Below, piece after piece: positions 26,871 through 34,100 of a DNA stretch of 64,000 nt. The translations under genes were made by a program, and so were the position numbers. The number at the start of each line of letters is the position of its first letter. Within the stretch, counting starts at the first letter, position 1. Source of the stretch: Eubacteriaceae bacterium (GTDB lineage: Bacteria; Bacillota; Clostridia; Peptostreptococcales; Anaerovoracaceae). The stretch is taken from NCBI GenBank assembly GCA_902362805.1, contig CABIXY010000008.1, positions 31,580 through 95,579 on the forward strand, in the 5' to 3' direction. Below the pieces are notes generated by a model that searched no databases, was not told the DNA's origin, and worked only from the letters and a program-made list of their open reading frames with translations.

Positions 26871-27575
26871 ATGAAAGTATTGCTGATCAACGGACAGAAC
26901 CATAAAGGTTCTACGTATCACATCGGGAGGATTTTGGCGGAGAAGCTGACACCGCCAGAGGATATTGACGAGATATTTCTGCCTAGGGACATGCCGCATT
27001 TTTGCTGCGGCTGCACCAAGTGCTTTATGGAAAGCGAAAGCCTTTGTCCTCACTATGAGGTAACAAAGCCGCTGACCGCGCAGATGGATGAGGCGGACGT
27101 GCTGATTTTCACATCGCCGGTCTATGTTTACCATGTGACGGGTTCCATGAAGGCGTTTCTTGATCACTACGGTTATCGTTGGATGGTCCACAGACCGGAG
27201 TCAAAGATGTTTGGCAAGCAGGCGGTGGTCATCTCTACTGCGGCAGGTGGTGGCATGAAACCTGCCTGCAAAGACATCGCCGACAGCTGTTTTTATTGGG
27301 GGATCGCCAAAACCTATCGTTATGGGCTGGCTGTTCACGCCATCAAGTGGAGCGAGGTGTCGGCAAAGAAACGGCAGCAGATTGAAAAGAAGACCGACCA
27401 ATTGGCGGCAAAAATCAAAGGCAGAGCGGGGAGCGTAAGACCGTCGCTGAAGACGAAAGGCCTCTTCAAGGTCATGAGTATCATGCAGAACCGTGGCTTC
27501 AATCCTGCGGATAAGAATTATTGGGAGGAAAAGGGCTGGTCAACGAGAGGCCGGAAGCCTTGGAAGGATAAATAA
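26871..27575 (+). CDS. Flavodoxin-like NAD(P)H-dependent oxidoreductase with Cys cluster
   Basis: The protein has 234 residues with ribosome site GAAGGAGATATTTTGA, 28 bp after the exporter gene. The opening LLINGQNHKGSTYHIG is the FMN phosphate loop of the flavodoxin-like fold, and TSPVYVYHVTGSMKAFLDH is its second FMN segment. Near residue 43 the motif FCCGCTKCFMESESLCP has spacing like the 4Fe-4S ligands of archaeal and clostridial iron-sulfur flavoproteins, so an Fe-S cluster is possible. It probably moves electrons from NAD(P)H or ferredoxin to a small acceptor; substrate unknown. Confidence 0.78.
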   Translation: MKVLLINGQNHKGSTYHIGRILAEKLTPPEDIDEIFLPRDMPHFCCGCTKCFMESESLCPHYEVTKPLTAQMDEADVLIFTSPVYVYHVTGSMKAFLDHYGYRWMVHRPESKMFGKQAVVISTAAGGGMKPACKDIADSCFYWGIAKTYRYGLAVHAIKWSEVSAKKRQQIEKKTDQLAAKIKGRAGSVRPSLKTKGLFKVMSIMQNRGFNPADKNYWEEKGWSTRGRKPWKDK

Positions 27576-27587
27576 AAGGAGAAGTCA

Positions 27588-28247
27588 ATGGTATATTTGG
27601 ATGGAGGCATTCCCTGGGGAAAGGTGAATTCTGCACAATCAAAGACGTTGATGCAGTTTTGCCTGCGCAGAAGTAGATATATTGTGTTGCCGCGAGGACA
27701 TACGGAGAAGATAGAAGAATCAGTAGTGGAGAAGCTGAAATATGAGGCGATTGAAGAAGTCAAACAGCGGAGTGAGAGGCAGATTCGATACATCAAAACC
27801 TTGAGCCCTCAGCAGCTGGAGAAGGACGGTTTTCTGAGTTTGAACTGGGGCATCGACAATATCACGACCAATGCAAAACAGAAAATCAAGGAACTTCAGC
27901 AAATCCGTGCCAACTTTAAGAAGGAAGATACGCTGATGGAAGACCTCGCAGAATGGGGGCTCGTGAAAAGAGAGTATGCAACATCCTCCTTTACAACTTA
28001 CTGTCCGAGAATGATATGGGATCTCTGCTATTTTGATAAAGAACAGGTGGATCTAAGGGCACAGCGAAAAAACATCTTTGCCTATCCACTGTATATGGGA
28101 GAATATGAGTTTGAGGATCCGGCCTTTGCTGACTGGGAAGGTCATGTCTGGATGTGTATCTGCTCACATGAAGGAACCTTTTCGATGGAGTTGACGGAAG
28201 CGGATTATAAAGAATTTGAGAAAATGAATATCAGACATTTTAAATGA
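27588..28247 (+). CDS. Unknown protein
   Basis: The protein has 219 residues with ribosome site AAAGGAGAAGTCA, 12 bp after the flavodoxin-like gene, hence co-transcribed. It is soluble and has no signal peptide. Residues 45-115 are strongly helical and charged (KYEAIEEVKQRSERQIRYIK, KQKIKELQQIRANFKKED), probably a coiled coil. The C-terminal half is richer in aromatic residues and strands (HVWMCICSHEGTFSMELT). I recognise no family or catalytic motif. Confidence 0.6.
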   Translation: MVYLDGGIPWGKVNSAQSKTLMQFCLRRSRYIVLPRGHTEKIEESVVEKLKYEAIEEVKQRSERQIRYIKTLSPQQLEKDGFLSLNWGIDNITTNAKQKIKELQQIRANFKKEDTLMEDLAEWGLVKREYATSSFTTYCPRMIWDLCYFDKEQVDLRAQRKNIFAYPLYMGEYEFEDPAFADWEGHVWMCICSHEGTFSMELTEADYKEFEKMNIRHFK

Positions 28248-28255
28248 TATAAGGA

Positions 28256-28313
28256 ATGCGGGAGACAGCTTCAGCAACGATGGAAATCGTGGCAGCAGAA
28301 CCCGCATATTTTA
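28256..28313 (+). terminator. Terminator of the exporter-flavodoxin operon
   Basis: ATGCGGG (28256-28262) / CCCGCAT (28301-28307) with an inner hairpin CAGCAACGAT / AATCGTGGCAG, followed by ATTTTATT. Confidence 0.65.
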
Positions 28314-28365
28314 TTATGTAGGCAATATCGATGAAGTCGATATTGACGGAATATCAAAGAACGTA
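28311..28365. repeat. Small hairpin element (TTATTATGTRGG family), copy 2
   Basis: TTATTATGTAGGCAATATCG, then a hairpin ATATCGA-TGAAG-TCGATAT and GACGGAATATC. It is about 85 percent identical by eye over 45 bp to the copy at 48419-48472 and lies immediately after a terminator, as do the other two. Confidence 0.6.
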
Positions 28366-28395
28366 CCTTGCGAAGGGCCGCCCCTCGGGGGCGAC

Positions 28396-28528
28396 ATGTG
28401 GAAATAGGAATCTTGAAGCCCTAGCCCGATTTACTTTAAGTAAATCGTTGGCAGGTCTCATGCGAAAAGTCCCCAAATCCCGATTTGGCAGACTTGACTG
28501 CTTGATTCCGCCATTTCCACGTTTTTTA
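28396..28528 (+). ncRNA. Candidate structured RNA with branched fold and terminal T-run
   Basis: Long-range arms GTGGAAAT (28398-28405) / ATTTCCAC (28513-28520) and GGAATC (28407-28412) / GATTCC (28504-28509) close the element. Inside are two stable hairpins, CGATTTACTT/AAGTAAATCG (28427-28447) and CCAAATC/GATTTGG (28473-28488) extended by AAGTC/GACTT (28467-28471, 28491-28495). TTTTTT follows the closing stem directly. There is no coding capacity. It could be a small RNA, a cis-leader or a remnant of a mobile element; strand is inferred from the T-run. Confidence 0.45.
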
Positions 28529-28535
28529 TTACCAT

Positions 28536-28597
28536 TTCTTAATAATTCTTAAGAAATCAATACCTACATTGACTATATAATGCTTTGGGGATAAACT
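28536..28597 (+). promoter_or_regulatory. Promoter with TTCTTAA direct-repeat operator, copy 1
   Basis: TTCTTAATAATTCTTAA (28536-28552) is two TTCTTAA half-sites 10 bp apart. After 16 bp comes TTGACT (28569-28574), then 17 bp, then TAAACT (28592-28597). The same layout with identical spacings occurs at 33191-33252. Half-sites spaced by 10 bp on one face of DNA suit OmpR-family response regulators. Confidence 0.65.
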
Positions 28598-28639
28598 GAA
28601 ATTAATATAACTGACGGAATGAAACAAGGAAGACGAATT

Positions 28640-28804
28640 ATGGGAGATTTTATAACTTTTTTGATGTATGCCTCGACGGTGTCAGGCTTTGTATTTCCTT
28701 TGGCACTGATCGGGTCAATCAAAAATGACAGCTTTGCTGGAACTGTCCTGTCGAGCATCACCATGGGAATCATCGTGATGACGTTGGTTCTGCTGCATTC
28801 GTAG
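28640..28804 (+). CDS. Small membrane protein of unknown function
   Basis: The protein has 54 residues from ATG 28640 (AAGGAAGACGAATT before it; ATG 28619 is possible). Two hydrophobic segments (GDFITFLMYASTVSGFVFPL and a second ending MTLVLLHS) suggest two membrane spans joined by a short polar loop. It stands alone behind the TTCTTAA-type promoter. No family recognised; the dedicated promoter supports it being real. Confidence 0.6.
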   Translation: MGDFITFLMYASTVSGFVFPLALIGSIKNDSFAGTVLSSITMGIIVMTLVLLHS

Positions 28805-28845
28805 TGACTCAACCATAAAAATTCAATTCAAAATGATTATAATGT

Positions 28846-28887
28846 TGTCCCCGAAATTGATTTTGATTCGTTATATATAGTGAAAAG
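28846..28887 (+). promoter_or_regulatory. Putative ECF-sigma promoter, copy 1 (autoregulation)
   Basis: A 42-bp block (TGTCCCCGAAA, then GATTTTGATTCGTT, then ATATAGTGAAAAG) is repeated with three mismatches by eye at 30189-30230. The CGTT with an upstream GTCCCC/GAAA box resembles the -10 and -35 of extracytoplasmic-function sigma promoters. It precedes the sigma factor gene itself. Confidence 0.7.
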
Positions 28888-28962
28888 AGGCAGAGACTCT
28901 CTTCTCTAAGCCGTGATATGACGTAATCAAAGTGTTGTGGTTTTAGATAGGAGAGTGGATGG

Positions 28963-29505
28963 ATGAGTGAAGATGCAAGAAATGTCGTGATAGAATTGAT
29001 CCAGAAGAAGTATGGCACATTGATCCGGCAGATTGCTTATGGCATCTTGAATGACTGGCAGTTGGTGGAAGATGCGGAGCAGGACTTCCTGTGGAACTTT
29101 ATATCGAAGAATGCGAACAAAGCGGAACTGCCGCCTGATGAATTGAAGAATTATCTATGCGCGGCGATTAAGAACACAGCAATTGATTATCTGAGAAAGG
29201 AACAGCGGCGCTCCGCATTGGAGGAAGAAGCTTGTTACCTGATGCCGGTGTCCATGGACTACATTGATATGGAGGGCTTTCATGATTGTTATGGATTCGG
29301 GACGGAAATACAGGAGCTGCTGTCTATGCTGGATAACCTGGACAGGGATATGATCTGCCTGAAGTATGGGGAAGGCTATAGCAACAAAGAAATTGCAGAA
29401 CTTCTTGGCAAAAAGGAGGAGTTTGTGAAGAAAAGACTTTACCGAGCAAAGATCAAATTGCAGAGCATTTTGGTAGACAAGAGAGGGGGTGGCGAGGATG
29501 AGTGA
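28963..29505 (+). CDS. ECF-type sigma-70 family RNA polymerase sigma factor
   Basis: The protein has 180 residues with ribosome site AGGAGAGTGGATGG. Region 2 is at residues 10-75 (YGILNDWQLVEDAEQDFLWN, IKNTAIDYLRKEQRR) and region 4 at 120-170 (DRDMICLKYGEGYSNKEIAE, RLYRAKIKLQSIL). There is no region 1 or 3, as in ECF factors. The next gene overlaps it and encodes a single-pass membrane protein, the usual position for a sigma regulator. A 42-bp promoter block upstream recurs before the gene at 30254, suggesting autoregulation and a small regulon. Confidence 0.92.
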   Translation: MSEDARNVVIELIQKKYGTLIRQIAYGILNDWQLVEDAEQDFLWNFISKNANKAELPPDELKNYLCAAIKNTAIDYLRKEQRRSALEEEACYLMPVSMDYIDMEGFHDCYGFGTEIQELLSMLDNLDRDMICLKYGEGYSNKEIAELLGKKEEFVKKRLYRAKIKLQSILVDKRGGGEDE

Positions 29506-30172
29506 CTTTGATGTCGAAAAAAAAGCAGATGAGCTCTTGACGGCACTGGGCAAAGAACTGGCAAAGAGCAGGGTCGCTTACGCCGATGCGGTACTGGACG
29601 AGAACACGCCGACCCCACCTTTCTATCAAGAACTGCCGCGGAAGAAGAGACCAGGAAGCAGGAGCATCTTTCGCAGGACACTGATTTTGGTTGCCGTGCT
29701 GGCTTTGATTATGGGACTGGTCGTCATTTCGTCAGAGGGCGTCAGAGAGAAGATGTTCAATTATTTCTTTACAGAAAAGCCGGGTCATACCGAAGTCAGA
29801 CCGCTGGAAAATAATGAAAATACTGAAGGAGAACTGCCGAGATTTGAACTGGGATATGTGCCGGAGGGGTATGAGAAGATAAATGAGGAGGATATCTTGA
29901 CAATTGGGTATGCGATTGACTATGAAAATGATCAAAAGCAGTATATTAACTTTATGGTTACGAAGAGTGATGCATACAGTTCTTCTATCGACAGCGACAC
30001 CCTTAAGCGAAAGGGGATTACTATCAATGCATATCAGGCGTATTTGTTTTATGATGATAAGACGAGTGCTATCATATGGCAGATTGGCGATTATGTGCTT
30101 GAACTTTTCACAGAATCAAGTGTTAACGAAGCAGTGAAAATGGCAGAAAGTGTATATTTTAACAATGATTAA
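29498..30172 (+). CDS. Membrane protein with DUF4367-type domain, candidate sigma regulator
   Basis: The protein has 224 residues from ATG 29498 (GAGAGGGGGTGGCGAGG before it), overlapping the sigma gene by 8 bp. The N-terminal 50 residues are cytoplasmic and charged, followed by one membrane span (TLILVAVLALIMGLVVIS, near residues 52-72). The extracellular part resembles the DUF4367 domain (FELGYVPEGYEKINEEDI, KGITINAYQAYLFYDDKTSA, DYVLELFTESSVNEAVKMAE). Such proteins pair with ECF sigma factors in Firmicutes and probably hold the sigma factor until a surface signal arrives. No zinc-type anti-sigma motif (HxxxCxxC) is seen. Confidence 0.8.
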   Translation: MSDFDVEKKADELLTALGKELAKSRVAYADAVLDENTPTPPFYQELPRKKRPGSRSIFRRTLILVAVLALIMGLVVISSEGVREKMFNYFFTEKPGHTEVRPLENNENTEGELPRFELGYVPEGYEKINEEDILTIGYAIDYENDQKQYINFMVTKSDAYSSSIDSDTLKRKGITINAYQAYLFYDDKTSAIIWQIGDYVLELFTESSVNEAVKMAESVYFNND

Positions 30173-30188
30173 AACATTTTAAAAAATC

Positions 30189-30230
30189 TGTCCCCGAAAC
30201 CGATTTTGATTCGTTCTATATAGTGAAAAG
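30189..30230 (+). promoter_or_regulatory. Putative ECF-sigma promoter, copy 2
   Basis: The same 42-bp block as at 28846-28887, 24 bp before the start codon of the next gene. Conservation is tight in this block and lost on both sides, as expected for a promoter rather than a duplication. Confidence 0.7.
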
Positions 30231-30253
30231 CAAAACAAGGAGGGAATGTTATT

Positions 30254-30682
30254 ATGAGGAAAGTGGTTATTATTTTATCATTTGTACTTTGCCTATTGTT
30301 TTCGACAACGGTTGTATTAGCAGGCACAGATATCACGACCAAAGAAGAACCTATAAACGGGTCTGAATACGTGACTACTGACCGGATTGTGACAGCAATA
30401 GATATAGTAAGTGGAAATGCGGCATGCGAAACAACTCTGAAATTAAAACCCGGCCAAGATGTTGACTACGCGCAGGTAACTGCCTACATAAAAAAGAGTA
30501 CAGGCTCAACGGTGAAGACATTTAATGAGAAAGTGTATCCGGCAGCAGGAAGAATTACATGGTCGGACTCTCACAAACTGGCTTCAAGAGGAACCTACTA
30601 TCTTCAGGTAATCGTTAAATGCTATAGAAATGGTAAACTGATAGAAACACTGAAGGAAACTTCGAAAATGGATACTTATTAG
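30254..30682 (+). CDS. Small secreted protein of unknown function
   Basis: The protein has 142 residues with ribosome site AAGGAGGGAATGTTATT. The signal peptide ends near residue 23 (TTVVLAGTD). The mature part is beta-rich (AIDIVSGNAACETTLKLKPG, GTYYLQVIVKCYRNGKLIET) with two Cys, resembling an immunoglobulin-like or DUF6147-type secreted domain. It sits under the second copy of the putative ECF promoter, so it is probably an output of the adjacent sigma factor. Function unknown. Confidence 0.7.
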   Translation: MRKVVIILSFVLCLLFSTTVVLAGTDITTKEEPINGSEYVTTDRIVTAIDIVSGNAACETTLKLKPGQDVDYAQVTAYIKKSTGSTVKTFNEKVYPAAGRITWSDSHKLASRGTYYLQVIVKCYRNGKLIETLKETSKMDTY

Positions 30683-30926
30683 TCAAAAAAATAATCAAAG
30701 GAAAGGAGGGCAGACCAATGTTCAATTAAACTGTCAAGGGGAGTGATTAGGGAAGAGAAAATCAATTTACAACTGGAACTCGTTGTTATGAATAAAGAAA
30801 GAGAGCCTTTCACAAAAACAAATCGATGTGGCGCATCAGAATAAGTATTTAAGAAAAACTCCTTCTTTTATTATGAAACATAGCATGGGGAAAGTCAAGC
30901 CATAATGTGGCGAAAAGGAAGAAAAG
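30683..30926. other. Intergenic region without a supported gene
   Basis: It holds a ribosome-site-like AAAGGAGGG at about 30701 followed by a three-codon frame (ATG TTC AAT TAA) and scattered short frames with stops. This may be a decayed gene start, but no protein match is recognisable and no clear promoter is seen. Confidence 0.4.
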
Positions 30927-31670
30927 ATGAAACATTTATTTTCTTTGCTCTTGGCTGTTACGATGATCTTATCAACAGCTGTTATATCTTTCGGAGAAAG
31001 TGATGGCAGTTATAGTTTCGACATAACGGCCGGGGATGATTACCATATCACGGGAGCTGTCATCGTTGAGAATGGAACAGAACGACGTTTAACTGAGCAG
31101 GAGTGTGTTGATCTGCTTAAAAACACTCCATCCGATGAGACTGTTGGCGAAATTCCACCAATTGAGAATGAAGGGATTAGTCCTAGGACGGCGTTCTACT
31201 ATAAGTTTGTTCCTTCTAGTAAAACGGAAGCACTTGGGAAAACCAAACGAGTGAGTGCTCTTTATCAAAATGCAGCTGAAATTTATGTGACAAGTGCGAT
31301 GACTTATGAAAGAAGTGTAACAGAAACAGGAGGAATTACTGTAAACGCAAGTGTCTCTAAAGCTGTTGACGCAGCAGTTACAGCAAGTTATAATGTTGTT
31401 AAAAAAGCAACTTCTAGCATGTCTTCAGAGGTAACTGGAAAATTTATACCAAGTAAAAAATATAAGTATTCAGCAGTAGGCTTTAGACCTAAGGTTGCAA
31501 CTGTTAAAGGTGTATTCCAATATAGACAGGAGTGGCAAGGCGATGACACTGTTCTCTTAAAATATAATATGACCTGGAAATATCCTGTAAGTGGTAAGAA
31601 TGGGGCTCTTGACGGAGTATATCTTTTATTAGAAAGCAATACTTCTTCGGGTTTTCCGGCACTAGCATAA
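30927..31670 (+). CDS. Secreted protein, paralogue of the lipoprotein that follows
   Basis: The protein has 247 residues; the ribosome site is GAAAAGGAAGAAAAG. The signal peptide ends near residue 22 (VISFGESDG). It aligns along its whole length with the next gene: DYHITGAVIVENGT with GYHITAAVRIINGI, YYKFVPSSKTEALGKTKRVS with the partner's FEFIPQSQRKTYAGGEIRRT, and PSKKYKYSAVGFRPKVATVKG with PSGKYKYAAVAFIPEIAVIQG. A middle stretch (SVSKAVDAAVTASYNVVKKA) is reminiscent of pore-forming or bacteriocin-like exported proteins but is not diagnostic. Function unknown. Confidence 0.7.
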   Translation: MKHLFSLLLAVTMILSTAVISFGESDGSYSFDITAGDDYHITGAVIVENGTERRLTEQECVDLLKNTPSDETVGEIPPIENEGISPRTAFYYKFVPSSKTEALGKTKRVSALYQNAAEIYVTSAMTYERSVTETGGITVNASVSKAVDAAVTASYNVVKKATSSMSSEVTGKFIPSKKYKYSAVGFRPKVATVKGVFQYRQEWQGDDTVLLKYNMTWKYPVSGKNGALDGVYLLLESNTSSGFPALA

Positions 31671-31686
31671 ATTTGTGTTAGGCAGA

Positions 31687-31719
31687 AGATATGGACTATT
31701 ATTATAATAGTCCATATCT
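31687..31719 (+). terminator. Terminator-like palindrome
   Basis: AGATATGGACTAT / ATAGTCCATATCT form a long A/T-rich stem with loop TATTATA, followed by ATTTATA. It ends the preceding gene. Confidence 0.7.
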
Positions 31720-31771
31720 ATTTATAAAGAAATATCTCAGATAAGTTATAAATTAGTGAGGTGAAACCACA

Positions 31772-32566
31772 ATGCTGCGAAATCAATTAACTATTATTTT
31801 AATCATTTTAGTTATACTTACTTTATGTAGTTGTAATACTGATCAAGGAAAGGAAGAACTGCATGATGAGAAAATAGCTTATTCAAAATCAATACAGTGG
31901 GATTTACCAACAAAAGATGGGTTGCTGAATATTGATAGATTCGATATAAGTGAAGCGGGTTATCATATAACGGCGGCTGTCAGAATTATAAATGGAATTG
32001 CCGAGCCATTGTCAAGGAAGGAATATTTAGGTATTAATAAACTGAATTATAATGGAAGAGAACTTTTTTTAGAAGAAAAATTGAACGAAAAAAATGAATA
32101 CCGCTTTGAATTTATCCCTCAATCACAACGAAAAACATATGCTGGCGGCGAGATAAGACGGACAACTGCGGTGTTTCAGGATGCCTCTGGAGTATATAGC
32201 GGCTTTTATAGCTTTACTCGCAAAATTGTGGATAAGGAAGATAAATTAAAAGACCTGGGGGTTCAGAATCATATTGATAAGGTGGTGCATAAAAAATACG
32301 GTTTATATAAAACTGTTGATATTAATCCGAGCAATGTCAACGCAGGGTTCAGCCCTTCGGGTAAGTATAAATATGCAGCCGTTGCATTTATACCGGAAAT
32401 TGCAGTGATTCAAGGAAAATGTAATGTCTATAAAGATGGGAAGAAAGAACCTGCTATTAGTTGCGTTGTGGAGTGCAATTATCCATATACTGATGCTAAA
32501 AGAAATATAGGAGGGATATTTGTATTAGTAGAGGCGGATAAATTTGACGCATTACCAAGATATTAA
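31772..32566 (+). CDS. Putative lipoprotein, paralogue of the preceding secreted protein
   Basis: The protein has 264 residues with ribosome site GTGAGGTGAAACCACA. The N-terminus has a lipobox-like end (LVILTLCSC, Cys near residue 20), so it is likely anchored to the outer face of the membrane, unlike its freely secreted paralogue. Shared segments are listed under that gene. The pair probably arose by duplication and now differs in localisation; a membrane-bound partner or immunity role is conceivable but only inferred. Low GC and many A/T-ending codons compared with housekeeping genes suggest transfer. Confidence 0.7.
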   Translation: MLRNQLTIILIILVILTLCSCNTDQGKEELHDEKIAYSKSIQWDLPTKDGLLNIDRFDISEAGYHITAAVRIINGIAEPLSRKEYLGINKLNYNGRELFLEEKLNEKNEYRFEFIPQSQRKTYAGGEIRRTTAVFQDASGVYSGFYSFTRKIVDKEDKLKDLGVQNHIDKVVHKKYGLYKTVDINPSNVNAGFSPSGKYKYAAVAFIPEIAVIQGKCNVYKDGKKEPAISCVVECNYPYTDAKRNIGGIFVLVEADKFDALPRY

Positions 32567-32776
32567 TATCCCTTATACTAGTAAATGTTTGACAATTGAT
32601 TAATGCTGGGGGGATATTTCCCATGCCCATTAACAAATGTGGATTTTTAGAATAGACTGAAGACAAATTCAGAAACATAATTATAGTAAATTGAGGATAT
32701 CTGAGAGGGCTGAAAATAGGTAGTGGACTTTCCCAGGCGGATGTGTATGCACTACTGCTAAGAAAGAAGGGTTCGT

Positions 32777-33094
32777 ATGAAAACGAAAAAGTACAGTGTG
32801 ATGTCGATTGCCATGCTGGTGGCCAATGTTGCGGTGGTTATTGGCGGAATTTTCTTTTTCCCTAGTCTTTATGAGGATATTCCCAGGGGAACTGTTATCA
32901 TGGGAATTGTCACGGTGATCAGTGTCGTTTTGCTGGTGGTTGGTCTGCGTAGAAAAGAATTTGGCGGCGGGGCAAGGAATCTGCTCATTTTGAGTTATAT
33001 CGTTGCAGGGCTGGTCGTCTTTCGCTGGCTAATCACAATCCTCCTGTTCCCTCACGGAGGGATCATCAATGGGACATGGGGGTCTTTCTTTTGA
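32777..33094 (+). CDS. Small membrane protein, three or four spans
   Basis: The protein has 105 residues with ribosome site AAGAAAGAAGGGTTCGT. Hydrophobic segments lie at about residues 8-28, 40-57 and 68-90 (IAMLVANVAVVIGGIFFF, MGIVTVISVVLLVVGL, LLILSYIVAGLVVFRWLI). No known family. The 210 bp before it contain TTGACA at 32589 without a convincing -10 box. Confidence 0.6.
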   Translation: MKTKKYSVMSIAMLVANVAVVIGGIFFFPSLYEDIPRGTVIMGIVTVISVVLLVVGLRRKEFGGGARNLLILSYIVAGLVVFRWLITILLFPHGGIINGTWGSFF

Positions 33095-33146
33095 GCAAGT
33101 GGTGATGGGAGTTTCTGATTGTTTTCTATAGAAAAAATGTAAAGTC

Positions 33147-33176
33147 ATGGCATACCGGAGACGGTATGCCATGTTC
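33147..33176 (+). terminator. Strong hairpin, possible terminator
   Basis: CATGGCATACCG-GAGA-CGGTATGCCATG is a perfect 12-bp stem with a GAGA tetraloop. The following TTCTGCTT is a poor T-run, so it may be an mRNA-stabilising hairpin instead. Confidence 0.5.
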
Positions 33177-33190
33177 TGCTTGCGGCGAAA

Positions 33191-33252
33191 TTCTTAATAA
33201 TTCTTAATTTTGAGTCATCTCTATTGACGAATAAGAATTTTCAGAATAAACT
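33191..33252 (+). promoter_or_regulatory. Promoter with TTCTTAA direct-repeat operator, copy 2
   Basis: TTCTTAATAATTCTTAA (33191-33207), 16 bp, TTGACG (33224-33229), 17 bp, TAAACT (33247-33252). Every spacing equals that of the copy at 28536-28597. Confidence 0.65.
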
Positions 33253-33322
33253 AATGAAAATTAATCGTGAGTGTTTCTTTCAGTTTATTATTGTATGTTC
33301 AGTCTTAGCGGGGTAGCATGCT

Positions 33323-33757
33323 ATGGAAAAGAGAAGGGTTATATTCAGAGCAGGAATTATAATTTTCATTATTGCGGGAATTGTCACTTGTGGCATTTTG
33401 TCAGTGAAGAGCAACGGTTTATTTGCAGAGAGCAAGGACGGATTGTGGAAGGCATATGTCGTGAAAGACACGAGCAGTCCTGCTGGAGGATATCAAGGTT
33501 ATCTGTTTTATTACGGAAATCACCAGGGGGACATTGGAGAAATCAAAATTGAATGTCTGGCTAATGCAGACGTGGAAAGAAGCCTTCTGAAGCCGGGAAG
33601 CCATGACTTAGGTCCGATTGAGAGTCTGCTGGTCGGTGATGTCAACCGCGAGGGATATGCTTTTAGAGAGACGAAGTCTGCAAAAATGAAGGGAAGTTCC
33701 TTAGGTATCGTCTGGAACGATAGCGGCGAAGAACGATATTCTAGTTTGACATTTTAG
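33323..33757 (+). CDS. Membrane-anchored protein of unknown function
   Basis: The protein has 144 residues. One N-terminal span (FRAGIIIFIIAGIVTCGILS) is followed by a short exported domain (AESKDGLWKAYVVKDTSSPA, GYQGYLFYYGNHQGDIGEIK). The ribosome site is weak (GCGGGGTAGC). It is the first gene after the second TTCTTAA-type promoter and probably shares its transcript with the tiny gene 12 bp downstream. No family recognised. Confidence 0.65.
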   Translation: MEKRRVIFRAGIIIFIIAGIVTCGILSVKSNGLFAESKDGLWKAYVVKDTSSPAGGYQGYLFYYGNHQGDIGEIKIECLANADVERSLLKPGSHDLGPIESLLVGDVNREGYAFRETKSAKMKGSSLGIVWNDSGEERYSSLTF

Positions 33758-33769
33758 AGGAGGCACGTA

Positions 33770-33928
33770 ATGTTTGAACTGCTTGGAGTGATTCTATCCA
33801 TTATACCGATAGTGGCATCCGTCGTTGCCGCAATCTATGCCTACAAAGCCTATGAGCTTGTAAAGCTGGAACGGGATATCCGAATTGCCAGAGAAGCAGC
33901 AGAAAAGAATGAAGGCAAGGAATCGTAA
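33770..33928 (+). CDS. 52-residue single-span membrane protein
   Basis: ATG 33770 follows a strong ribosome site (AGAGGAGGCACGTA) 12 bp after the previous gene. The frame reads one hydrophobic span (LLGVILSIIPIVASVVAAIY) and then a charged cytoplasmic-type tail (ELVKLERDIRIAREAAEKNE) to a TAA at 33926-33928. Its size, ribosome site and span-plus-tail layout support a genuine small protein. Function unknown. Confidence 0.65.
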   Translation: MFELLGVILSIIPIVASVVAAIYAYKAYELVKLERDIRIAREAAEKNEGKES

Positions 33929-34100
33929 AGGAAACTGCTATAGCGTGAAAATAGGCGACATATTCCCTTTTGGTCTCTTTATTGACTGTAAAGAAATTGT
34001 GCCTCAACTATCATTTACGTGCAAAACAGCCGAGCTATTGACCCGGTTGTTTTTTATGGGTACAATGAATAGGAATACAGCAGAAAATGAGGTTAAGTGG

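Noticed and set aside
33885..34100. Longer N-terminus of the diguanylate cyclase
   Set aside because: It overlaps the 52-residue small gene and has no good ribosome site; ATG 34101 has TGAGG at the right distance.
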